A DNA stretch of 64,000 nt, taken from Arthrobacter sp. zg-Y1171 (lineage in GTDB: Bacteria; Actinomycetota; Actinomycetes; Actinomycetales; Micrococcaceae). Shown in pieces: positions 49,159 to 58,542 of this stretch; position 1 is the stretch's first letter; each line of letters starts with the position of its first letter. The stretch covers positions 682,001 to 746,000 of the forward strand of contig NZ_CP104264.1 of NCBI RefSeq assembly GCF_025244845.1. Direction: 5' to 3'. The notes beneath the pieces are model-generated. The model was given only the letters and a program-made list of their open reading frames with translations, did not search any database and was not told where the DNA came from. The position numbers and the translations under genes were made by a program.

Positions 49159-50346
49159 GTGACAATGACGCCATCGCCTTCCGACCGCTTTACCTTCGGC
49201 CTCTGGACCATCGGCTGGACCGGAACCGACCCCTTCGGCACACCGACGCGGGCCGCACTGGATCCCATCAAGGGCATGCACAAGCTCGCTGAACTGGGCG
49301 CCTACGGGGTGACCTTCCACGACAATGACCTGGTTCCCTTCGACGCCACGGCGCAGGAGCGGGACATCATCATCAAGAACTTCACCAACGCCCTGGCCGA
49401 AACCGGCCTCAAGGCACCCATGGTGACCACCAACCTGTTCACGCACCCGGTGTTCAAGGACGGCGGCTTCACCTCCAATGACCGCTCCGTCCGCCGCTTC
49501 GCGCTGCGCAAGGTGCTGCGAAACATCGACCTCGCCGCGGAGCTCGGCGCGGAAACCTTCGTGATGTGGGGCGGCCGCGAAGGCAGCGAATACGACGGTT
49601 CCAAGGACTTCTCCGCAGCCTTTGACCGCATGCGTGAGGGCATCGACACCGCTGCCGGCTACATCAAGGAGAAGGGCTACGGGCTGCGCATCGCCATCGA
49701 GCCCAAGCCCAACGAACCGCGCGGCGACATCTTCCTGCCGACCATCGGCCACGGCCTGGCATTCATCGCCCAGCTCGAGCACGGTGACATTGTCGGCCTG
49801 AACCCGGAGACCGGGCACGAGCAGATGGCCGGGCTGAACTTCACCCACGGCATCGCCCAGGCCCTGTGGTCCGGCAAGCTGTTCCACATCGACCTCAACG
49901 GCCAGAAGTCCATCAAGTTCGACCAGGACCTCGTCTTCGGGCACGGCGACCTTACCAGCGCCTTCTTCACCGTGGACCTGCTGGAGAACGGTTTCCCCAA
50001 CGGCGGACCGCGCTACGAAGGCCCGCGGCACTTCGACTACAAGCCCTCCCGCACCGAGGGCTACGAAGGCGTCTGGGAATCCGCCAAGGCCAACATGGAC
50101 ATGTACCTGCTGCTCAAGGAACGTGCCCTGGCCTTCCGCGCCGATCCCGAGGTACAGGAAGCCATGCAGTACGCCGGCATTACCGAGCTGGCACAGCCCA
50201 CGCTGGCTGCCGGTGAATCCGTCACGGACCTGCTTTCCGATTCCGCGTCCTTCGAGGACTTCAACGCCGACGCCGCCGCGGACCGCGACTTCGGTTTCGT
50301 GAAGCTGAACCAGCTTGCGCTGGAACACCTGATGGGTGCCCGCTAG
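49159..50346 (+). CDS. xylA: Xylose isomerase
   Basis: The 395-aa enzyme is of the actinobacterial class I type: [17 protein letters not shown] near the N-terminus, the catalytic His in [29 protein letters not shown] with the metal Glu, [11 protein letters not shown] and [10 protein letters not shown]. It converts D-xylose to D-xylulose and also glucose to fructose. GTG 49159 has TGGAG upstream; ATG 49165 is an alternative. It is followed by a hairpin and xylB, and is controlled by the overlapping operator in its promoter. Confidence 0.96.
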   Translation: MTMTPSPSDRFTFGLWTIGWTGTDPFGTPTRAALDPIKGMHKLAELGAYGVTFHDNDLVPFDATAQERDIIIKNFTNALAETGLKAPMVTTNLFTHPVFKDGGFTSNDRSVRRFALRKVLRNIDLAAELGAETFVMWGGREGSEYDGSKDFSAAFDRMREGIDTAAGYIKEKGYGLRIAIEPKPNEPRGDIFLPTIGHGLAFIAQLEHGDIVGLNPETGHEQMAGLNFTHGIAQALWSGKLFHIDLNGQKSIKFDQDLVFGHGDLTSAFFTVDLLENGFPNGGPRYEGPRHFDYKPSRTEGYEGVWESAKANMDMYLLLKERALAFRADPEVQEAMQYAGITELAQPTLAAGESVTDLLSDSASFEDFNADAAADRDFGFVKLNQLALEHLMGAR

Positions 50347-50382
50347 GCTACCTGCGCACGACGCGCAAAACATCACCGAATC

Positions 50383-50419
50383 GTGCTGCCGCCGGGCCCT
50401 GGGGGACCGGCGGCAGCAC
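50383..50419 (+). terminator. Hairpin between xylA and xylB
   Basis: GTGCTGCCGCCGG (50383-50395) is perfectly complementary to CCGGCGGCAGCAC (50407-50419), a 13-bp stem with an 11-nt loop in the 90-nt gap. It ends 17 nt before xylB and may stabilise the xylA message or reduce read-through to the kinase. Confidence 0.7.
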
Positions 50420-50436
50420 CCGTTGAAAGGCTCGAC

Positions 50437-51858
50437 ATGCCACTCGTTGCCGGAGTCGACAGCTCCACCCAGTCCTGCAAGGTAGTCATCCGCGATGCCC
50501 AGACCGGCGCGCTGCTGCGCGAAGGCACGGCCCGCCACCCGGCTGGTACCGAGGTGGACCCGGAAGCATGGTGGGCAGCCTTCCTGGAAGCTGCGGCGGC
50601 TGCCGGGGGACTGGACGACGTCGACGCCGTCTCGGTAGGCGGGCAGCAGCACGGCATGGTCTGCCTGGATGAAACCGGTGCCGTGGTCCGCCCGGCCCTG
50701 CTCTGGAACGATGTCCGCTCCGCCGCTGCCGCGGACAAGCTCGTTGCCGATGCCGGGCCCGACGGTGCCCGGTACTGGGCCGACACCACGGGCTCGGTGC
50801 CGGTGGCCTCGTTCACTGCGACGAAGCTGCGCTGGCTGGCCGAAAACGAACCGGAAAACGCCGCCCGCACCGCCGCCGTCTGCCTGCCGCACGACTGGCT
50901 GAGCTGGCGCCTGGCCGGTTACGGGCCGGGCAGCGGTGCGGAAGGGCTGGCCGCTCTGACCACCGACCGGTCCGACGCCTCCGGCACCGGCTACTGGTCC
51001 CCGTCCACCGGCGAGTACCTCCCTGAAATCCTGGAGCAGACCCTCGGCCACGTGCCGCAGCTGCCCCGCGTCCTGGGCCCGCTCGAAGCGGGTGCCCGCA
51101 CTCCCGCCGGTGCGCTGATCGGGCCCGGCGCCGGTGACAACGCCGCTGCCGGACTGGGTGTCGCTGCCGGGGTGGGGGATGTGGTGGTCTCCATCGGCAC
51201 CTCAGGCACCGTGTTCGCCGTCGTCGACAATCCGACGTCGGACGCCACCGGCCTGGTGGCCGGCTTTGCCGACGCCACCGGTCACTTCCTCCCGCTGACC
51301 GCCACCCTGAACGCGTCCCGCATCCTGGACGCCACCGCCGCCCTGCTCGGGGTGGAACTGAACGAACTGACACGGCTGGCCCTCTCCGCTCCGGCCGGTG
51401 CCGACGGCCTGGTGATGGTGCCCTACTTCGAAGGGGAACGCACCCCTAACCTGCCGGACGCCACCGGGTCCCTGCACGGCATGACGCTGCGGAACTTCAC
51501 TCCCGCCAACCTGGCCCGGGCCGCCGTCGAGGCCGTGGCCTGCTCGCTCGCGGACGGTTTCGCGGCGCTGAAGAACACGGGGGTCTCCGCGCAGCGGGTG
51601 ATCCTGGTGGGCGGAGCTGCCCGGTCCGAGGCGATCCAGCAGGTCATCGCCGCTGTCTTCGAGCTTCCCGTCACCGTCCCGCGGCCGGGGGAGTACGTGG
51701 CCGACGGCGCCGCCCGGCAGGCCGCAGCCATCCTCACCGGTGAGTGGCCTGCGTGGAACGACGGCGCGTCCGTGGTGGTCACGGCGGATCCCACGCCCGG
51801 GGTGCTGCAGCGTTACCGGCAGGCTGCGGGAAGCCCTGCGCTGCCGGCTGCCGGATAG
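50437..51858 (+). CDS. xylB: Xylulokinase
   Basis: The 473-aa protein is a FGGY-family kinase: [18 protein letters not shown] at the N-terminus with the phosphate-binding loop, [31 protein letters not shown] and the C-terminal [17 protein letters not shown], plus the [16 protein letters not shown] signature. It phosphorylates D-xylulose to xylulose 5-phosphate for the pentose phosphate pathway. ATG 50437 follows GAAAGG. It is the second gene after xylA and ends 10 nt before the epimerase gene. Confidence 0.95.
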   Translation: MPLVAGVDSSTQSCKVVIRDAQTGALLREGTARHPAGTEVDPEAWWAAFLEAAAAAGGLDDVDAVSVGGQQHGMVCLDETGAVVRPALLWNDVRSAAAADKLVADAGPDGARYWADTTGSVPVASFTATKLRWLAENEPENAARTAAVCLPHDWLSWRLAGYGPGSGAEGLAALTTDRSDASGTGYWSPSTGEYLPEILEQTLGHVPQLPRVLGPLEAGARTPAGALIGPGAGDNAAAGLGVAAGVGDVVVSIGTSGTVFAVVDNPTSDATGLVAGFADATGHFLPLTATLNASRILDATAALLGVELNELTRLALSAPAGADGLVMVPYFEGERTPNLPDATGSLHGMTLRNFTPANLARAAVEAVACSLADGFAALKNTGVSAQRVILVGGAARSEAIQQVIAAVFELPVTVPRPGEYVADGAARQAAAILTGEWPAWNDGASVVVTADPTPGVLQRYRQAAGSPALPAAG

Positions 51859-51868
51859 GATCGGGCCC

Positions 51869-52804
51869 ATGACTTCCACTTTCGGGCCCAACGGCCATCC
51901 GGTTTCCCTGGCCGCCGGGGATTACCGGGCCACCATCCTGCCGGTGGGTGCCACGCTCGCCGGGCTGACCTTCGGCGGCCGGGACGTGGTGCTGCCGCTC
52001 GCGGAGGACGAAATTCCGGAGGCCTTCACCGGCAAGGTACTGATGCCCTGGCCCAACCGGATTGCCGGCGGCCGCTACACCTTTGGCGGCACCGAGTACC
52101 AGGTGCCGGTCAACGAGCCCGAGACCGGCATGGCCCTGCACGGGCTGGTGGCCTGGGATGCCTGGGACGTTGTCGAAACCTCGCCGGAGCGCGCGGTCCT
52201 GCGGCACCGGCTGATGGGACAGCCCGGCTATCCGTTCCAGCTGGAACTGCAGGCGGTCTATGCCCTGGATGCCGACACCGGACTAAGCGTGGAGTTGTCC
52301 GCCGCCAATGCGGGCACTGCGCCCGCACCCTACGGAGCCTCTGCCCACCCCTACCTCACTGCAGACCGGGTGCCGGTGGACCGGTGCGTGCTGGACGTTC
52401 CTGCCGCGCAGGTCCTCGGTGGTCCGGAGCAGTCCGGCAGGCCCCTGGATTTGAGCGAACTGCGGGACACCAAGGGGACCGTGCTCTCCTTCTCCGCTCC
52501 GGAACCGATCGGCGCACGCACTGTGGACCATGCCTTCACCGGCCTGCCCGACGGCGACTGGCAGGCCACGCTCACCGACCCGGAGACCGGCTTCGGCGCC
52601 GTCCTGTCCGCCAGCGGCAAGGAGGCACCGTGGCTGCAGGTCTATTCCGGCGAGAAGATGGACCGCCTGGGCGTGGGCGTGGAGCCGATGACCTGCCCCC
52701 CGGATGCCTTCAACTCCGGGGAGGGCCTCATTGTGCTGGCACCCGGCGAGGATCACCGGCTGTCCTACCGGATCGCGGCCGTTTCTGAGAGGTCGCGGCA
52801 GTAG
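51869..52804 (+). CDS. Aldose 1-epimerase family protein
   Basis: The 311-aa protein has galactose mutarotase-type motifs: LMPWPNRIAGGRYTFGG with the Asn-Arg pair, the ALHGLVAWDAWDVVE segment with the catalytic His, and PYGASAHPYLT with the second His; the catalytic Glu is in GVGVEPMTCPPDAF. Epimerases interconvert anomers of aldoses such as xylose or glucose and fit the xylose genes. TAGGAT lies 7 nt before ATG 51869 and overlaps the end of xylB, so a leaderless message may be made besides read-through. Confidence 0.87.
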   Translation: MTSTFGPNGHPVSLAAGDYRATILPVGATLAGLTFGGRDVVLPLAEDEIPEAFTGKVLMPWPNRIAGGRYTFGGTEYQVPVNEPETGMALHGLVAWDAWDVVETSPERAVLRHRLMGQPGYPFQLELQAVYALDADTGLSVELSAANAGTAPAPYGASAHPYLTADRVPVDRCVLDVPAAQVLGGPEQSGRPLDLSELRDTKGTVLSFSAPEPIGARTVDHAFTGLPDGDWQATLTDPETGFGAVLSASGKEAPWLQVYSGEKMDRLGVGVEPMTCPPDAFNSGEGLIVLAPGEDHRLSYRIAAVSERSRQ

Positions 52805-52813
52805 ACTTCCCGG

Positions 52814-53344
52814 ATGCGGACTCTGGAGACCGATCGACTGACCCTGCGCCCGTTCACGTCCGAGGACGCGGCGTTCGTCCTGGACCTGTACTCCCGCATG
52901 GAGGTGCAGCGTTTTCTGGGCACCAACCCCAAGCTGATGCAGGACCGGGCCGAGGCGCTTGCACTCATTGAGGCGTGGGCCGGCAGGGACGACGGAACCT
53001 GCGGCGTTTGGGCGGTGCAGGACAAGGACACCGGTCAGCTGGCCGGGACGCTGCTGCTCAAGCCCATCCCGGCGTCGGGCCCGGAACGGAAGCCCTCGGA
53101 CGATATTGAAATCGGCTGGCACTTCCATCCAGACAGCTGGGGCAAGGGCTATGCGTCGGAGGCGGGGGCAGCCGTGCTGGCACACGCGTTCGCGGCGGGC
53201 CTGCCGCAGGTCGTGGCCGTCACCAACCCCGCCAACACGGCGTCGATGCGGGTCTGCGGGAAAATCGGGTTGCAGCACCAGGGCAGCACGGACCGGTATT
53301 ACAACACCGTCTGCGAGCTCTTCACCGCCGAAAACCCGGGCTAG
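52814..53344 (+). CDS. GNAT-family N-acetyltransferase
   Basis: The 176-aa protein has the RimJ/RimL-type GNAT pattern: LETDRLTLRPFTSEDAAFVL at the N-terminus, EIGWHFHPDSWGKGYASEAG containing the acetyl-CoA pyrophosphate loop, and TNPANTASMRVCGKIGL. It transfers acetyl from acetyl-CoA to an amine; the substrate is unknown. TAGACT (52802-52807) ends 6 nt before the ATG, with no ribosome site, so the message is probably leaderless. It meets the esterase gene with 2 nt between stop codons. Confidence 0.87.
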   Translation: MRTLETDRLTLRPFTSEDAAFVLDLYSRMEVQRFLGTNPKLMQDRAEALALIEAWAGRDDGTCGVWAVQDKDTGQLAGTLLLKPIPASGPERKPSDDIEIGWHFHPDSWGKGYASEAGAAVLAHAFAAGLPQVVAVTNPANTASMRVCGKIGLQHQGSTDRYYNTVCELFTAENPG

Positions 53345-53346
53345 GG

Positions 53347-54336
53347 TTACGCGAACTGCTTCTGCAGGAACGCCAGGGCCAGGACCTCGTCCTCGATGCC
53401 GCCGGCCTCATGCTGGTTGAACGGCCACACGGACAATTCCTTCGGACCGGCGTAGTTGTTGTACGCGGCGTAGACCGTGGACGGGGGAGTGGTGGTGTCC
53501 ATCAGCCCCACCGAGAACAGGGCGGGGGCCGTGGCGCGCGGCACCAGGTTCACGGCGTCGAAATAGCGCAGCGTTTCCATGACCCGGTTGGCGGCACCTC
53601 GCTGCATGGACAGGAAATCAACGATTTCACGGTACGGGTAGCCGTCGGTGACGGTCAGCGCCCGCGGAAAGTCGGAAAGGAACGGCACCAGGGCGACGAC
53701 GGCGGCCACCTCCGGGCACAGCGAAGCGGCAGCCAGGGCCAGCCCTCCACCCTGGCTCTGTCCCAGCACGGCCACCCGCGCCGGATCGACCGGTGCGGCT
53801 CCGCTGCCGGCCAGCGAACGCATAGCCTCCACCGCCCGGACGGCATCGGTGATTAGGCGGCGGTAGTAATAGGTCTGCGGGGCGAGCACCCCTCGCGTCA
53901 TCACCCCCGGAACCTGCGGACCTGCACTGCCGGCGGCGTCCGGCGTCGCACCCGTGCTCCACCCCGCGCCCTGCCCGCGGGTGTCCATCTGCAGGTGGGC
54001 GAAACCGGTGGAGGCCCAGAACAGGCTCTCGCGGGCGTCCCCGCGCCCGCCGCCGTAACCGACAAACTGCACGATGCCGGGCAGTTGCCCATCACCTCGC
54101 ACGCTCCGGGCGGGCAGCCGCAGCCAGGCCTGGATGGGTTCACCGCCGAAACCCGGGAACACCACGTCGTAAACTTCCACCGTCTGCAGCCCGCCGGGGT
54201 AGGGGGTGACCCCTACCGCCAGCGGGTGCTGCCGTGCCTCGTCCAGGGTGTCCGCCCAGAACCGGTCCAGGTCCTCCGGAGCGCTGGTGCTGCCTCGATA
54301 GGCGGCAAGCTGGTCAGCGGGCAGGTCGTAGTACAT
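53347..54336 (-). CDS. Acetylxylan esterase (AXE1/CE7-type) hydrolase
   Basis: The 329-aa protein has the CE7 architecture: YYDLPADQLAAYRGSTSAP, FWADTLDEARQHPL and QTVEVYDVVFPGFGGEPIQA at the N-terminus, the Ser nucleophile in VAVLGQSQGGGLALAAA, the Asp in SVGLMDTTTPP, and the His in FNQHEAGG. The LQMDTRGQGAGWS segment is typical. CE7 enzymes remove acetyl groups from xylo-oligosaccharides and cephalosporin C. It lacks a signal peptide, so it probably acts inside the cell on imported oligosaccharides. It lies in the minus-strand group with the GH3 and ABC genes. Confidence 0.9.
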   Translation of the reverse strand: MYYDLPADQLAAYRGSTSAPEDLDRFWADTLDEARQHPLAVGVTPYPGGLQTVEVYDVVFPGFGGEPIQAWLRLPARSVRGDGQLPGIVQFVGYGGGRGDARESLFWASTGFAHLQMDTRGQGAGWSTGATPDAAGSAGPQVPGVMTRGVLAPQTYYYRRLITDAVRAVEAMRSLAGSGAAPVDPARVAVLGQSQGGGLALAAASLCPEVAAVVALVPFLSDFPRALTVTDGYPYREIVDFLSMQRGAANRVMETLRYFDAVNLVPRATAPALFSVGLMDTTTPPSTVYAAYNNYAGPKELSVWPFNQHEAGGIEDEVLALAFLQKQFA

Positions 54337-54387
54337 GCGTTTCCGGCTCCCGGGTTGAAGGTGCGCGTTGCGTGCGGTTGCGGGTGT

Positions 54388-56751
54388 TCAGCCCAGCGGC
54401 ACCACGTCCGCCGGACAGTGCAGCCGCCGGGTGTGGTCCACTACCCGGACGGTTCCCGTCAGGGTAACACCGGCGGTTGCCCGGATATCAGTGCTGGAAG
54501 CCCCGAGCCGCAGCTCCAGCTCACCGGGCTCCACAATGCGCTGCCCTTCCCGCCCGGTGAAGGACGCGGCGTCGGCCGGAACCGTAAACCGCACCTTCGC
54601 CGCTTCCCCCGAGCGCAGCGGGACCCGGGCGAACCCGGCCAGCCGCTGCACCGGTCGCACCACCGAGGCCACCGGATCGTGCAGGTAGAGCTGGACGATC
54701 TCGACACCGTCGCGCCCGCCGGTGTTGGCTACCGTGACGGAGACGAACGTTTCGCCGTCGACGCCGAACTCGGCCGGTCCGTCGAGGGAGGCGTCCGACC
54801 AGTCGAAGCTGCTGTAACCCAGCCCGTGGCCGAACCCGAAGGCCGGCGTTGGATCGATGCTGGACACGTCGCTCAACTGCGCCAGCGGAGCGGCCAGATA
54901 GGTGGACGGCTGCGCACCGGGGGATGCCGGAACGCTGACCGGCAGCCGGCCGCTGGGATTCACCCTGCCGCTCAGCACACCGGCGATCGCCGGTCCGCCC
55001 TCTTCTCCGGGGAAGAACGCGTGCACAATGGCGGCGGCTTCCGTGACTGCGCGGCCCAGGGCATAGGGGCGCCCGGTCAGCAGCACCAGGACTACGGGTT
55101 TGCCGGTGTCCAGCAGTTCATCCAGCAGCTGCTGCTGCACTCCGGGCAGGACCAGCGATTCGGTGTCGCAGCCTTCGCCGCTGGTGCCGCGTCCGAAGAG
55201 TCCGGACCGGTCGCCCAGCACGGCCACGACGACGTCGGCCTCCCGGGCGGCTGACAGCGCATCGGCGAATCCGTCCGTCTCAGGTCCGTCCACGCTGCAG
55301 CCGGCGGTCACGGTCATTGCGCTGTCCGGGAACTCGCCGCGCAGCGCTGCCGCGACAGTGGGCAGCTCGATTCCCGCTGCCACCTCCGGGTGCTGCACAC
55401 CCACGTGGGCGGGGAAGGAGTAGCAGCCGAGGAACGCCATCGGGTTGTCGGCATTGGGTCCGACGACGGCGATCCGGCCCGGCGCTGCCAGCGGCAGGAT
55501 TCCATTGTTGGCGGTGAGGATCAGTGCCTGCTCGGCGACCTCGGCCGCCAGGGACCGGTTCTCCGGACGGTCCAGGTTCACCGAACCCAGCACGCCGGAC
55601 GAGTCCGTGAGGTCCATACCGGCCAGGGCCGAGGGCACCGCGGACCAGTCCGGGTCCAGCAGCCCGAGTTCGACCTTCTGGGTCAGCACCCGCAGCAGCG
55701 CAGTGTCGATGACGGCTTCATCCAGCCGCCCGGACTCCAGTTCTTCGATGAGCTGCTCGCCGAAGGCATCCACGGTGGGAAGTTCCACGTCCACGCCGGC
55801 GGTCAGCGCCGCCGCAGCCGCCTCGCCGAGCGAACCGGCCACCCGGTGCAGTTCCTTGAGGAAGCTGATTCCGAAGTAGTCGGCCACCACGGTGCCGTCG
55901 AAACCCCACGTCTCGCGGAGCAGGCCGGTGAGCAGTGAGCGGTCCGCAGCGGAGGGGACGCCGTCGACGTCGGTATAGGCGTGCATCACCGAGCGCACCC
56001 CGGATTCCTGCACGGCCATTTCGAAAGGCACCAGCAGGACGTCCGCGCGTTCGCGCATGCCGACGGAGACCGGGGCCAGGTTGCGGCCGGCCTTGGATGC
56101 CGAGTAGCCGACAAAGTGCTTCAACGTGGCCACCACGCCCGCGCCTTCAAGTCCGCGGATGTAGGCCGAAGCGATGCTGCCCACCAGATACGGGTCTTCG
56201 CCGATGGTCTCCTCCACCCGGCCCCAGCGGGCGTCGCGGACGACGTCGAGCACGGGAGCGAGGCCCTGGTGCACGCCGACCGAGCGCATGTCGGTGCCGA
56301 TAGCCGCACCGATCCGGCCGATCAGTTCCGGGTTGAACGTGGCACCCCAGGACAACGGCACGGGATACGCCGTGGCACCCCAGGCTGCGAACCCGGCCAG
56401 GCATTCCTCATGTGCCATGGCCGGGATGCCGAACCGGTTGGACTCGGCGATCCGCTGCTGGGTGCGCATCAGGGACAGGGCGCCCATGCCGGCGTCGACG
56501 GGCAGGGTGCCGAACGGTCGGGTGAGCTGACCCAGCCCGTTCGGCAGGAGATCCTCCAGCGGCACCGGTTCCTTCATATCGTGCTGGTGGGGTGCCACCT
56601 GGCCGCCTTCGCTGGAGGCGCCGACCCAGACGCCGAAGAGCTGGGCCACCTTTTCCCGCAGCGTCATCTGCTCTGCCAGCCGGGCGGCGCGCTCGCGGGC
56701 GGTCAGGGAGGTGTCCCGCCAGGGGAGGTGCTGGACTGTTGTTTCTGTCAT
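54388..56751 (-). CDS. Glycoside hydrolase family 3 beta-glycosidase (likely beta-xylosidase)
   Basis: The 787-aa protein has the GH3 N-terminal TIM barrel with VVATLKHFVGYSASKAGRNL and the nucleophile Asp in GFDGTVVADYFG, the second alpha/beta domain with VVAVLGDRSGLFGRGTSG, and a C-terminal fibronectin-like domain (VTVANTGGRDGVEIVQLYLH). Cleavage of non-reducing sugars from oligosaccharides is expected; xylose is inferred from the neighbouring acetylxylan esterase, transporter and xylose genes. It has no signal peptide, so it works in the cytoplasm. It starts 2 nt after the upstream permease gene. Confidence 0.9.
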   Translation of the reverse strand: MTETTVQHLPWRDTSLTARERAARLAEQMTLREKVAQLFGVWVGASSEGGQVAPHQHDMKEPVPLEDLLPNGLGQLTRPFGTLPVDAGMGALSLMRTQQRIAESNRFGIPAMAHEECLAGFAAWGATAYPVPLSWGATFNPELIGRIGAAIGTDMRSVGVHQGLAPVLDVVRDARWGRVEETIGEDPYLVGSIASAYIRGLEGAGVVATLKHFVGYSASKAGRNLAPVSVGMRERADVLLVPFEMAVQESGVRSVMHAYTDVDGVPSAADRSLLTGLLRETWGFDGTVVADYFGISFLKELHRVAGSLGEAAAAALTAGVDVELPTVDAFGEQLIEELESGRLDEAVIDTALLRVLTQKVELGLLDPDWSAVPSALAGMDLTDSSGVLGSVNLDRPENRSLAAEVAEQALILTANNGILPLAAPGRIAVVGPNADNPMAFLGCYSFPAHVGVQHPEVAAGIELPTVAAALRGEFPDSAMTVTAGCSVDGPETDGFADALSAAREADVVVAVLGDRSGLFGRGTSGEGCDTESLVLPGVQQQLLDELLDTGKPVVLVLLTGRPYALGRAVTEAAAIVHAFFPGEEGGPAIAGVLSGRVNPSGRLPVSVPASPGAQPSTYLAAPLAQLSDVSSIDPTPAFGFGHGLGYSSFDWSDASLDGPAEFGVDGETFVSVTVANTGGRDGVEIVQLYLHDPVASVVRPVQRLAGFARVPLRSGEAAKVRFTVPADAASFTGREGQRIVEPGELELRLGASSTDIRATAGVTLTGTVRVVDHTRRLHCPADVVPLG

Positions 56752-56753
56752 GT

Positions 56754-57572
56754 CTACTTTCCGCCAACGCCCATAAGGCCCTGGACCAGTGCGCGGCGCG
56801 CAAAGAGGTACACCAGCAGGACGGGAACCATGGAGAGCATCACAGCGGCGAGGATGCCCGGCACGTTGATCCCGTACTGGGTTTGGAAGTTGAAGAGGCC
56901 AAGCGTGATCACCTTGGTGGATTCCGACTGGGTCAGGATCAGCGGCAGCAGGAACCCGTTCCAGCCCTGCAGTGCGGCGAACACCGCAATCGTGGACAGC
57001 CCGCCTTTGGACAGCGGCAGCACCAGGCGCAGGAAGGTGCGTGTGGTGGACGCTCCGTCCACGGACATGGCTTCGTAGAGTTCGGGGGTGATGTCCCGCA
57101 TGGTCCCGGAGAGGATCAGCGTGCAGATCGGCAGTGCGAACGCGGCCGTGGGCAGGATGATGCCCAGCAGGGTGTCATACAGGCCCACCGAGTTGATCAG
57201 GTAGAACATGGGCACAATCACTGCTTGGACCGGAATGGCCAGCCCGAGCAGGAAGAACCGGAAGATCAGCGTTGTGGAGCGGGACTGGCTGCGCACAATT
57301 GCGTAGGACAGCGGCGGCACCACCAGCAGGACAATGCCCACCACACCGGCCGTAACCAGGAAGGTGTTCAGGAAGTACTTGCCGAAACCGCTGTCGAAGA
57401 CCAGCAGGAAGTTCTCGAAGGTCAGGCTGGTGGGCACGGACAGCGGGCCGTTGGCGCTGAACTCGGCACGGCTCTGCACGCTGGCGGCAACCATGACGTA
57501 CAGCGGCAGGGCCACGATCAGGAGCCAGACGGTGACCGCGGCTCCGGCAATGTAATTGGGGCGGGTACGCAT
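56754..57572 (-). CDS. Sugar ABC transporter permease (MalG-like)
   Basis: The 272-aa protein has six membrane segments and the EAA loop in LYEAMSVDGASTTRTFLRLV that docks to the ATPase. It is the second permease of a CUT1-type importer. ATG 57572 overlaps the stop of the first permease by one base. The ATPase is not encoded here; a shared MsiK-type ATPase elsewhere is the usual arrangement in actinobacteria. Uptake of xylo-oligosaccharides is inferred from the operon. Confidence 0.9.
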   Translation of the reverse strand: MRTRPNYIAGAAVTVWLLIVALPLYVMVAASVQSRAEFSANGPLSVPTSLTFENFLLVFDSGFGKYFLNTFLVTAGVVGIVLLVVPPLSYAIVRSQSRSTTLIFRFFLLGLAIPVQAVIVPMFYLINSVGLYDTLLGIILPTAAFALPICTLILSGTMRDITPELYEAMSVDGASTTRTFLRLVLPLSKGGLSTIAVFAALQGWNGFLLPLILTQSESTKVITLGLFNFQTQYGINVPGILAAVMLSMVPVLLVYLFARRALVQGLMGVGGK

Positions 57573-58522
57573 CAGACTCCCTCCATGGTGCTGCGCATTT
57601 TGTCGTAGCCGGAGGCCTTCACCATGATCAGTGAGATGGCGGTGGCCACCACCACGAGGACCAGTGCGATGGCGGAGCCCATGCCGAAGTTGTAGCGGCG
57701 GAAGGCTTCCTCGTACATGTAGAACGCGGTGATGGTGGTGTCCGTCCCGGGTCCGCCGTTGGTCAGGATCAGCACCGTCTCGAAGGTGGTCAGCCCGCCC
57801 ACCACCATCAGGATCACCGAGGTAATGATGCTGTTGCGCAGCTGCGGCAGGGTGATGGAAAAGAACTGGCGTGCCCGTCCGGCGCCGTCGATTTCCGCGG
57901 CCTGGTATAGCACCGGCGGAACGGACTTGGCGGCGCCCTGGTAGATCAGCGTGTGGAAGGGGGTGAACTGCCACATACCCACGAAGATGATCACGCCGAT
58001 GGCGGTGGACTGGTTGCCGAACAGGTTGCCGTCCCCGAACAGCCACTTGAGCTGCGCCGGAACCCCGAAGTTCGGATCCAGCAATGCGCGCCACAGCACC
58101 GAGATGGCGGCGGAGGAGAGCAGCAGGGGGAGGAAGAAGATGGCGCTGAGCACGGCGCGGTTCCGCTGCGGTCCTGCTGCCCAGACACCGAGCAGGATGC
58201 TCACGGGAGTCTGGGTGGCAACACCCAGCACAATGAACAGCACGCTGAGCCACAGGCTCTTGAGCATTACCGAATCGCCGGCGAGCGTTTCCCAGTTCTC
58301 CGTGCCGACAAACTTCGGTTCGCCCAAGCCCGTCCAGGTCATAAAGGACAGGACGACGACGGCGATCAACGGGACCACGGCGAAAAGCAGGAAAAAGACG
58401 GTGGCGGGCAGGGTCCAGGCGACGCCCGGACGGTTCAGCCGGGCCCGGCCGGCACGCACCGGACGTCCCTTGGAGGGGTTGTCCGGTGCGGCCGGCGGCC
58501 GGGGTGGAAGCAGAGTGGTCAT
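57572..58522 (-). CDS. Sugar ABC transporter permease (MalF-like)
   Basis: The 316-aa protein has six membrane segments after a basic N-terminal tail (RPVRAGRARLNRPG) and an EAA loop LYQAAEIDGAGRARQFFSIT. It pairs with the permease encoded just downstream and follows the binding protein gene by 20 nt. The order binding protein, permease, permease, glycosidase matches xylo-oligosaccharide uptake operons of other actinobacteria. Confidence 0.9.
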   Translation of the reverse strand: MTTLLPPRPPAAPDNPSKGRPVRAGRARLNRPGVAWTLPATVFFLLFAVVPLIAVVVLSFMTWTGLGEPKFVGTENWETLAGDSVMLKSLWLSVLFIVLGVATQTPVSILLGVWAAGPQRNRAVLSAIFFLPLLLSSAAISVLWRALLDPNFGVPAQLKWLFGDGNLFGNQSTAIGVIIFVGMWQFTPFHTLIYQGAAKSVPPVLYQAAEIDGAGRARQFFSITLPQLRNSIITSVILMVVGGLTTFETVLILTNGGPGTDTTITAFYMYEEAFRRYNFGMGSAIALVLVVVATAISLIMVKASGYDKMRSTMEGV

Positions 58523-58542
58523 GGTCTCGGCAATCGGTCCGG

